Shown: positions 1-4,862 of the stretch, in pieces
Position numbering within the stretch: position 1 is the first letter of the stretch
How the letters are laid out: every line of letters starts with the position of its first letter
DNA from: Rudanella sp.
GTDB lineage: Bacteria > Bacteroidota > Bacteroidia > Cytophagales > Spirosomataceae
Length of the DNA stretch: 5,276 nt
Assembly: GCA_026785985.1 (NCBI GenBank)
Contig: JAJAYX010000441.1
Location: 1 to 5,276 of the forward strand
Direction of reading: 5' to 3'
Notes under the pieces: model-generated
Seen by the model: only the letters and a program-made list of their open reading frames with translations
Databases searched by the model: none
What the model was told of the DNA's origin: nothing
Position numbers and translations under genes: made by a program

Positions 1-74
1 GAGCTAAATAAAAGGAAACCAAGTAATTCTGGCTGAAAACTGTGCTGAAAATATGTAGTGAATATAGCAGTACA

Positions 75-120
75 CAATCAGAATGGCTAACTCATGAACA
101 TGAGTTAGCCATTCTGATTG
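75..120. repeat. Perfect 22-bp inverted repeat with 2-nt loop
   Basis: The arms at 75-96 and 99-120 are exact reverse complements, separated only by AA at 97-98; the arm begins CAATCAGAATGG. Pairing stops at both outer ends (A74 against A121). As RNA it would form a long uninterrupted hairpin from either strand, and as DNA it could extrude a cruciform. No T-tract follows on either strand, so it is not a classic intrinsic terminator. It does lie about 130 bp downstream of the stop of the minus-strand toxin-antitoxin pair, where a bidirectional transcription barrier would make sense. It could also be a remnant of a mobile element or a protein-binding palindrome. The repeat is certain; its role is not. 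Confidence 0.9.
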
Positions 121-247
121 ATCGGAAGCCGTTAATATGATTTCGTCAGCCCAGTGTGCTGGAGTAATCGGCTATTCTTTCGATACAGTTTGCCGTCGCA
201 CTCCAGAAGCACCTTTATCTATGGAAAATCCGGCTGCACCCGTCAAG

Positions 248-520
248 CTAAGCCATAGCCGGGCGTTGTGGTACCGTCAAAATATCTTCGTCCAAGGCAT
301 CTTCAATACGGATGATCGTTTTTAGCTCTAAGTTGTGAGTACCACTTAGCCACTTACTGATCTCCGATTCTGACTTGTGCAGCGCAACAGCCAGGTCTTT
401 CTGGCTCATTCCCTTTTGCTCCAGTAACGCATGAATCCGATCCGCCACATCCAACATCTTGCGGACAGACCGGCGAGTATGAACCGGCGTTCGGGCCGTA
501 ATACGATCAAAAGCATCCAT
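248..520 (-). CDS. XRE-family helix-turn-helix protein, probable antitoxin
   Basis: This 90-aa protein has one Cro/CI-type DNA-binding domain at about residues 25-81. The helix-turn-helix core is KGMSQKDLAVALHKSESEIS, followed by KWLSGTHN and a further helix ending in ALDEDIL. The N-terminal 24 residues are basic (RR, RKM) and the C-terminal tail is short. It follows the toxin-like gene by 13 nt on the same strand, with GAGGA six nt before ATG, so the two are almost certainly cotranscribed. By analogy with HigBA-type modules, where the toxin gene comes first and the HTH antitoxin second, it would neutralise the upstream product and repress the shared promoter. The HTH assignment is firm from sequence; the antitoxin role is inferred from gene order. 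It could instead be a plain repressor. Confidence 0.85.
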   Translation of the reverse strand: MDAFDRITARTPVHTRRSVRKMLDVADRIHALLEQKGMSQKDLAVALHKSESEISKWLSGTHNLELKTIIRIEDALDEDILTVPQRPAMA

Positions 521-526
521 AGGCTA

Positions 527-531
527 TCCTC
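527..531 (-). promoter_or_regulatory. Ribosome binding site of the antitoxin gene
   Basis: On the minus strand GAGGA sits six nt before the ATG at 520-518, inside the 13-nt gap after the toxin stop codon. Many Bacteroidota genes lack such a site. Its presence here supports the ATG as the start and suggests the downstream gene is translated from its own signal and not only by coupling. Confidence 0.55.
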
Positions 532-533
532 GG

Positions 534-1034
534 TTAATCCAGTAGTTCAAGTCCATCCATGTTCACGATCTCTTTTCCCGCCATCTGCAACTCACCTGAT
601 GCAATCAGTTCCACAAGCTGATCGGCCATTTTGTTGGCAAATCTGAATTTAGCTAACAGGTCCGGACTGTCTTGTACGGTTCGCCCGGTCTTTAAGCCAC
701 CATTGGCTAAGAGGACTACTTCATCGGATAGTCGAACACAGTACAGCCGTAACCGACAATAGTCGTCACCCAGTTCGGCCATGATCCGGGCTGGTGGTGG
801 CAAGGCATTCGCGTCATTCTCAAAGCGAAAGTAACGTGCCTTAGCTCCCCGGTGTAGGCCAATCTCACTGATCCAAGCAACCAGTACGTTGAGGTCATGA
901 GCGACTGACTGATTCGTTTCAAAACGAGCAAAGAAGGCATCAGTTTCTGATTGTGGTCGACCTTCCACCCAAAAGGTATAGTAACTCACTTTGTCAAACG
1001 CTTTGAAAAGGCGAATCGTTACAAAATTCTTCAC
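534..1034 (-). CDS. RelE/HigB-like toxin of a toxin-first TA pair
   Basis: This 166-aa soluble protein starts at GTG (1034-1032) with MKNFVTIRLF. Its centre, about residues 92-125, reads YCRLRLYCVRLSDEVVLLAN then GGLKTGRTVQDSPDL. That strand-strand-'GGxKT' layout resembles the core of RelE/HigB/Gp49-like mRNA interferase toxins, and a helical C-terminus follows (FRFANKMADQLVELIA). It is longer than most RelE proteins, which are usually around 90-120 residues, because of an N-terminal part rich in aromatic and acidic residues. The next gene is an HTH protein 13 nt downstream, matching HigBA order. The consensus promoter at 1054-1084 is placed for this start: its -7 box ends 20 nt before GTG. 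No in-frame ATG exists between the upstream stop (1094-1092) and GTG. Toxin identity is inferred from fold-like motifs and context, and no catalytic residue can be assigned with confidence. Confidence 0.8.
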   Translation of the reverse strand: MKNFVTIRLFKAFDKVSYYTFWVEGRPQSETDAFFARFETNQSVAHDLNVLVAWISEIGLHRGAKARYFRFENDANALPPPARIMAELGDDYCRLRLYCVRLSDEVVLLANGGLKTGRTVQDSPDLLAKFRFANKMADQLVELIASGELQMAGKEIVNMDGLELLD

Positions 1035-1053
1035 TTTTAAGTTAAGTATCGCC

Positions 1054-1084
1054 CAAAGGTACTGAACGCATATGATTTCGCAAA
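1054..1084 (-). promoter_or_regulatory. Bacteroidota consensus promoter (TTTG-N19-TACCTTTG)
   Basis: Read on the minus strand, TTTG (1084-1081) is followed after 19 nt by TACCTTTG (1061-1054). This exactly fits the Bacteroidota sigma-ABfr consensus TTTG-N19-21-TAnnTTTG. Transcription would begin around 1046-1049, leaving a leader of roughly 12-15 nt before the toxin GTG. No Shine-Dalgarno sequence is seen in that leader. It should drive the toxin and antitoxin genes together. A short palindrome TTAAxTTAA (1037-1045) lies in the leader but is too small to call an operator. Confidence 0.75.
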
Positions 1085-1137
1085 GAGCATACTACTCGTT
1101 AAAAAAAACTGTCCTGGCTAAATCACTTGTTTTTTAG

Positions 1138-1332
1138 GGATCCTACTCGTTTGTCGTCAACAGTGGCGATGACACAACCGATGAGGATAATATGTTCCGG
1201 CTATTGCCCAACTCGGCGTTCATGCTAAAGGGAGGGCCAAGTCAATCATTGGCGTGGTATCCGCTGGCCAGTCAGCACGAGGTGGGAACACTGCCGGGCC
1301 AGTTCAGCGAAGTACTGCTGCCGGTGGGCTGA
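1138..1332 (+). pseudogene. otsB: Decayed 3' fragment of trehalose-6-phosphate phosphatase
   Basis: An open stretch of 64 codons, ending at TGA (1330-1332), reads GSYSFVVNSGDDTTDED then NMFRLLPNSAFMLKGGPSQS and ASQHEVGTLPGQFSEV. GDDxTDED followed by MFxxLP is the Mg-binding HAD motif region of trehalose-phosphatases, including the C-terminal half of bifunctional OtsA-OtsB proteins, which remove phosphate from trehalose-6-phosphate. An intact protein would have hundreds of residues before this point. Here an in-frame TAG (1135-1137) stands immediately before, and an extra Asn codon (AAT, 1189-1191 region) splits TDED from MF. The usual tail has lost residues in the V-G-x-G-P part. The frame before the TAG (from about 1099, LKKTVLAKSLVF) may be more of the same gene but is too diverged to claim. 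It cannot encode a working enzyme. The call rests on motif recognition. Confidence 0.7.
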
Positions 1333-1559
1333 CCTCAGCGCATAGACGTAGGTTGTTTCTCCAGCTGCCCGGTTTTCGGTAAGCACAGATTGGGGCATGG
1401 TTATTGAAAAAACCGAGACGGTTGATAAGAAAGACCGTAAAGGAATCTTTTTACGGCAGGCGTTTCAGTTCCCGACCGTCGTTACAAAAACGAATTACCC
1501 GCAAATGCGTTAGTAAGGGCAGAGTGCCAGGCGAATAACGCCGGTATGATCTTCCGTTT
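1333..1559. other. Intergenic region upstream of the response regulator
   Basis: No gene is recognised between the phosphatase remnant and the response regulator. A minus-strand open stretch (1398-1246, starting MPQSVLTENRAAGE) has no recognisable family and overlaps the remnant, so it is not called. A small hairpin can form at 1435-1456 (CCGTAAA paired with TTTACGG, 8-nt loop), with no T-tract after it. The regulator's promoter should lie here, but I find neither TTTG nor TAnnTTTG at suitable spacing, and no copy of the ATTCTAAG repeat found downstream of the kinase. Confidence 0.6.
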
Positions 1560-2237
1560 ATGAAACTATTAGTCGTTGAAGACCAGGCTAAAACCTTGCA
1601 GGCTATCCAGCAGGGGCTGGAAGAAAGTCAGTTCGAGGTCGATGTGGCTTACGATGGGCTGATTGCCAAACGGCTGGCCCTCAAGAATAATTACGCGGCC
1701 ATCATTACTGACCTGATCTTGCCCGGTCTCAATGGGTACGAACTGTGCCGTCAGCTTCGGGCTGAGGGCCTCACAACGCCCATCCTGATGCTGACCGCAC
1801 TGGGCGAGACGGATGATAAAATAATGGGTTTCGACGCGGGAGCCGACCAGTTCCTGACCAAGCCGTTTCAATTTGGCGAACTGCTGGCAAGGGTCCGGTC
1901 GCTGACTAAGCGCGGTACGCTGGTGTCTATGACTGCCCAAACACTTCGCTACGGTGGCGTTGAGTTAAACTTAGACGCCAAGACTGTTACCCGTGAAGGC
2001 CAACCCATCACCCACACCGCCCGCGAATTTGCGCTGCTTGAATTCCTGATGCGCAACCAAGGGCGGGTGCTCTCCAAACCTACCATTGCCGAACACGTTT
2101 GGGACATCAACTTCGATACGGGCACCAACGTAGTAGAGGTCTATATCAATTACCTCCGCAAAAAGATTGACCGGGATTTTCCCACCAAGCTGATTCATAC
2201 CCAATTCGGCATGGGCTATACCTTTAGAGAGGAGTGA
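1560..2237 (+). CDS. OmpR/PhoB-family response regulator
   Basis: This 225-aa cytoplasmic transcription factor has two domains. The receiver domain (about 1-118) carries the acidic pair E7-D8, phospho-acceptor D51 in TDLILPGLNGYE, T79 and K101 in the LTKPF motif. The winged-helix domain (about 127-224) has the T-A-REFALLEFLMRNQGRVLSK signature, a recognition helix near NVVEVYINYLRKKIDR, and the wing FGMGYTF. All catalytic residues needed for phosphorylation are present. One oddity is GADQF where most relatives have GADDY. Length is normal for the family. Its frame meets the histidine kinase gene with a 4-bp overlap or a 5-bp gap, so it is the kinase's partner. The closest known style is the CusR/CopR branch, but metal sensing cannot be claimed because no metal-handling genes are in view. 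A likely binding site lies at 3623-3652. Confidence 0.95.
   Translation: MKLLVVEDQAKTLQAIQQGLEESQFEVDVAYDGLIAKRLALKNNYAAIITDLILPGLNGYELCRQLRAEGLTTPILMLTALGETDDKIMGFDAGADQFLTKPFQFGELLARVRSLTKRGTLVSMTAQTLRYGGVELNLDAKTVTREGQPITHTAREFALLEFLMRNQGRVLSKPTIAEHVWDINFDTGTNVVEVYINYLRKKIDRDFPTKLIHTQFGMGYTFREE
2227..2233 (+). promoter_or_regulatory. Ribosome binding site deciding the kinase start
   Basis: AGAGGAG lies inside the last codons of the response regulator gene. It is 9 nt before ATG at 2243 but directly abuts the in-frame GTG at 2234. The spacing favours ATG as the true start, giving a 455-residue kinase, and fits translational coupling with the regulator. Confidence 0.55.
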
Positions 2238-2242
2238 GTACC

Positions 2243-3610
2243 ATGACTATCCGCGACCGGCTGACCCTTCGTTTTGCCGCGTTGGTCTCCAGCATTCTGT
2301 TACTGGCGTTCGTGAGCATCTACGCCTTCTGCTGGTATTACATCACATCGGATTTTTACCGGCGGCTCGACCGCAAAGCCGCTACCACCGGCGATATGCT
2401 CATCCGACACCGGCTGAATGCCGAGCTTATCCACCAGCTCAGCCGCATCCGGCGCGATCAGTTGCCCAACCAGACAATCATGGCCTTCGACGGGCGGGAT
2501 TCCCTGATTTTCTCCGCCGGCGAATCTCGCTCATCAACCATTCCGCTATCGGTGATTGGGGACATTCGCCAAAGCAAACAGAAAGATTTTCGGCAGGGCA
2601 GCTATTACTTGTCAGGGAGTCGCTACATGACGGCATCCGGTCAGTTTGTGGTGATTGCCAGTGCGGAGAATACGTATGGCGATACGTTTCTTCGGCAACT
2701 CCTGTGGGCACTCGCCGGGCTATTTGGCCTGATTATCGGCATTACGGCCCTGGCAGGCCGGTTGTTTGCGCGTGATGCGTTGCAACCGATGCAGCAGATC
2801 GACCAGACCCTGGGCCACATCTTCCCCGGCAACCAGGAGGAGCGGTTGCCGGTAGGGGCGGAATCCGATGAAATCAGCCGCCTGTCGGGAACGATCAATC
2901 ACCTGCTCGACCGGGTGGCGGAGTCGTTCCGGCTACAGCGTATGTTCGTGGCTAATGTGTCGCACGAACTAAAAAACCCACTGACCCAAATCAGTTCGCA
3001 ACTCGAAGTGAGTTTGCTCAATCAGCGTGAACCTGAACGGTATCGGCAGATAATCCGCTCCGTGCTGGACGACGTGACCCTATTGGCAACCTTAACGCAT
3101 GAGTTGCTGCAACTCACGCAGGTAAGCCAAAAAAGGGCAACGGATTTACTAACCAACACGGTACGGCTGGACGACCTGATCTGGGATGTTCGGGATGAGG
3201 TTATGGCCATTAATCCGCGTTATAGGGTGGTCGTCGAGTTGCTCAACCTCCCCGACGATCCCGATGAGCTTGCGCTGCCCGGTAACAAACTCCTGCTTTG
3301 CACGGCCCTGAAAAACCTGGTCGAAAATGCCTGTAAGTACGCCGACGACGGGCAGGCACGGGTCGCTATCCGGTTTGAGCCAAACAGCACGGTCATTGTT
3401 ATCGAAAATAAGGGACAACCGATACCCGAAGCCGACCTGCCGTATTTATTCGAGCCATTCTACCGCAGTCGTCAAACGGCTGACCAGGTTCGGGGCTATG
3501 GCGTGGGGCTGGCTCTTGTTGATCAGATTGTGCGGTTGCACCGGGGTCAGGTGGGTGTGCAGTCAGGTGTTGGTTTACCTACCATTTTCCGAATCGAACT
3601 GCCACGCTGA
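2243..3610 (+). CDS. Membrane sensor histidine kinase (CusS-like)
   Basis: This 455-aa inner-membrane kinase would phosphorylate the regulator encoded just upstream. Segments in order: TM1 about 11-34; an extracytoplasmic sensor region of about 118 residues (35-152) with no recognised fold; TM2 about 153-172 (LLWALAGLFGLIIGITALAG); HAMP linker about 173-230; dimerisation helix with the H-box FVANVSHELKNPL (phospho-acceptor H241); and an ATPase domain with N-box LKNLVENACKY (N358, N362), F-box LFEPFYRS and G2 box GYGVGL (418-423). The G1 box reads IENKGQPIP, with Asn where many kinases have Asp; the CusS branch has a similar VENPG form, so activity is not excluded. The start is taken at ATG 2243 because of RBS spacing; GTG 2234 would add three residues and overlap the regulator stop. 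The stimulus is unknown. Confidence 0.93.
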   Translation: MTIRDRLTLRFAALVSSILLLAFVSIYAFCWYYITSDFYRRLDRKAATTGDMLIRHRLNAELIHQLSRIRRDQLPNQTIMAFDGRDSLIFSAGESRSSTIPLSVIGDIRQSKQKDFRQGSYYLSGSRYMTASGQFVVIASAENTYGDTFLRQLLWALAGLFGLIIGITALAGRLFARDALQPMQQIDQTLGHIFPGNQEERLPVGAESDEISRLSGTINHLLDRVAESFRLQRMFVANVSHELKNPLTQISSQLEVSLLNQREPERYRQIIRSVLDDVTLLATLTHELLQLTQVSQKRATDLLTNTVRLDDLIWDVRDEVMAINPRYRVVVELLNLPDDPDELALPGNKLLLCTALKNLVENACKYADDGQARVAIRFEPNSTVIVIENKGQPIPEADLPYLFEPFYRSRQTADQVRGYGVGLALVDQIVRLHRGQVGVQSGVGLPTIFRIELPR

Positions 3611-3622
3611 AACAGGAACTGG

Positions 3623-3652
3623 ATTCTAAGCAAATTCTAAGGACTTTATCAG
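3623..3652 (+). promoter_or_regulatory. Tandem 11-bp phased ATTCTAAG repeats, probable response-regulator site
   Basis: Two exact copies of ATTCTAAG (3623-3630 and 3634-3641) start 11 bp apart, one helical turn. A third position in the same phase (3645-3652, TTTATCAG) matches 5 of 8 bases. OmpR/PhoB-class regulators bind as head-to-tail dimers to such 11-bp direct repeats. The site begins 13 bp after the kinase stop. A -7-like box, GACTTTTG (3674-3681, one mismatch to TAnnTTTG), stands 21 bp past the last repeat with no TTTG at -33, as expected of an activator-dependent promoter. It would drive the small membrane protein gene at 3706 and the channel. The repeats are seen directly; binding by the neighbouring regulator is inferred. 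Confidence 0.6.
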
Positions 3653-3705
3653 CAAAAACCAAGGCGGATCAACGACTTTTGGGTTTGTACACAGACCTTA
3701 ATCCA

Positions 3706-3906
3706 ATGCTGTTCTCCTCCGTACTACAAACCTATTCGTCCTACTTACCAACCTCCGCCCACCCGGAATCACCGGGCGGAGCAAGGCGACCGTCCGGCGC
3801 AAAACCGCCCAACAAACCCGACTGGCTAATCATTATGGTCAGTGTTTTGTTTTTGCTCACCATACTTATTGCCTGGTTAGTCGATGTACCCGTACTGAGC
3901 CGGTAG
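3706..3906 (+). CDS. Small single-pass membrane protein, unknown function
   Basis: This 66-aa protein starts at ATG 3706; an in-frame TTG at 3679 would give 75 residues but would overlap the candidate -7 box. Residues 1-39 are polar and rich in Pro, Ser and Gly with basic residues (R27, R28, K33, K37). One strongly hydrophobic helix (40-59, WLIIMVSVLFLLTILIAWLV) follows, then a seven-residue tail. The basic residues before the helix predict N-terminus in, C-terminus out. I recognise no family. It lies between the phased repeats and the channel gene, 81 bp upstream of the latter on the same strand, so a subunit or regulator of the channel is possible but unproven. No Shine-Dalgarno sequence is present, which is common in this phylum. 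The clean hydrophobic helix supports it being a real gene. Confidence 0.55.
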   Translation: MLFSSVLQTYSSYLPTSAHPESPGGARRPSGAKPPNKPDWLIIMVSVLFLLTILIAWLVDVPVLSR

Positions 3907-3987
3907 ATAAGTTGGTCGGGCATCCAGCAAATTGGTTGGGGCTTACCATCTTCATTTTCCAGCATTCGTTCTGACTAAAAGCCCTGC

Positions 3988-4848
3988 ATGAAAAAAAAAC
4001 CGTCACCTCAGCCGCACGACTCCCTGAACCGGGAGCGGTATCAGTTACTGCGCCAGTTGGGGCAACTGCTGGAGGTACCCATGGCCCTGCTGGGCTTACT
4101 GTGGTTAGTGCTTATCATCATTGACCTGACAACGGGGTTAAGCTCCCTGCTCCAGACGATCAGCACGGGTATCTGGGTGCTTTTCGTGCTGGATTTTGGG
4201 CTGAAATTTACGCTGGCTCCTCAGAAAATTCCGTTCCTGCGGGCCAACGTCATCACGCTTATTTCGCTGGCGATACCAGCCCTGCGCTTTGTGCGGTTAG
4301 CCCGCAGCCTGACCCTGTTGCGGTCGGTGCGGGCCATGCGCGGGGTGCGGCTGGTCAGGCTAATTGGCTCCGCCAACCGGGGGCTTCGCAGCCTGAGCCG
4401 TAGTTTTGGTAGGCGAGGATTTGGTTATGTGCTGCTGACCACACTGTTGGTTACGCTGCTCGGCTCGGCAGGTATGTACGCCTTCGAGAACAGGGAAGTA
4501 GGCGGCTTCAAAAGCCTCGGCGAAGCGGTCTGGTGGACGCTCATGCTGCTGTCGTCGCTGGGCAGCGACTACTGGCCGCGTTCGGCGGAGGGGCGTATTC
4601 TGTGCTTTCTGCTTTCGCTCTTCGGGCTGGCGGTGTTCGGCTATTTCACGGCTTCATTAGCCACCTATTTTGTGGGCAAAGATGCCGAAGCAGAGGATAC
4701 ACCTGTGGCTGGCAATCAACAGATTGAGGCCTTGCACCGGGAAGTTGCCGCCTTACGAAAAGACATTCAAACGCTGTTGGCCCGCCAGGCCACGGTATCC
4801 AATTCAGGTGACACCCTGCACTGGGTGGAGCCGGACAACCTCCGTTGA
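3988..4848 (+). CDS. Voltage-gated-channel-superfamily ion channel with non-canonical filter
   Basis: This 286-aa integral membrane protein has the six-helix plan of voltage-gated cation channels: S1 about 30-48, S2 about 56-76 (with D69 and K73), S3 about 86-98, S4 about 99-125, S5 about 144-166, pore loop 176-197, S6 about 203-229, then a cytoplasmic tail with a heptad-like coiled coil (about 244-267). S4 has arginines at 100, 103, 106, 112, 115, 118, 121 and 124, every third residue with only T109 missing. The pore helix WWTLMLLS is followed by SLGSDYWP (190-197) where potassium channels have T-V-G-Y-G-D, so the GYG signature is absent and ion selectivity cannot be predicted. The S6 segment AVFGYFTASLATYFVG is as in other bacterial proteins annotated as ion transporter or potassium channel family. 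The start MKKKPSP includes a run of nine A (3991-3999). It may share a transcript with the small gene upstream. Confidence 0.88.
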   Translation: MKKKPSPQPHDSLNRERYQLLRQLGQLLEVPMALLGLLWLVLIIIDLTTGLSSLLQTISTGIWVLFVLDFGLKFTLAPQKIPFLRANVITLISLAIPALRFVRLARSLTLLRSVRAMRGVRLVRLIGSANRGLRSLSRSFGRRGFGYVLLTTLLVTLLGSAGMYAFENREVGGFKSLGEAVWWTLMLLSSLGSDYWPRSAEGRILCFLLSLFGLAVFGYFTASLATYFVGKDAEAEDTPVAGNQQIEALHREVAALRKDIQTLLARQATVSNSGDTLHWVEPDNLR

Positions 4849-4862
4849 CGACGTAAGGAGGC

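Noticed and set aside
75..120. CRISPR repeat or IS terminal repeats
   Set aside because: There is only one copy with its arms abutting, no spacer pattern, and no transposase in the window.
137..325. 62-codon plus-strand open frame
   Set aside because: It overlaps the 3' end of the HTH gene on the opposite strand, has no recognisable motif or hydrophobic pattern, and lacks a promoter or RBS.
1246..1398. 50-codon minus-strand frame starting MPQSVLTENRAAGE
   Set aside because: No family recognised; it lies partly antisense to the phosphatase remnant and has no promoter signals.
1435..1456. Small hairpin CCGTAAA/TTTACGG as a terminator
   Set aside because: The stem is only seven base pairs with an 8-nt loop, and no T-tract follows on either strand.
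1569..2204. Long minus-strand frames within the response regulator
   Set aside because: They are shadows of the strongly supported plus-strand gene; their translations show no domain.
4839..4861. CCTCC/GGAGG hairpin at the channel stop codon as a shared terminator
   Set aside because: A five-bp stem with a 13-nt loop and no T-tract is too weak to call, although its place between convergent genes is suggestive.
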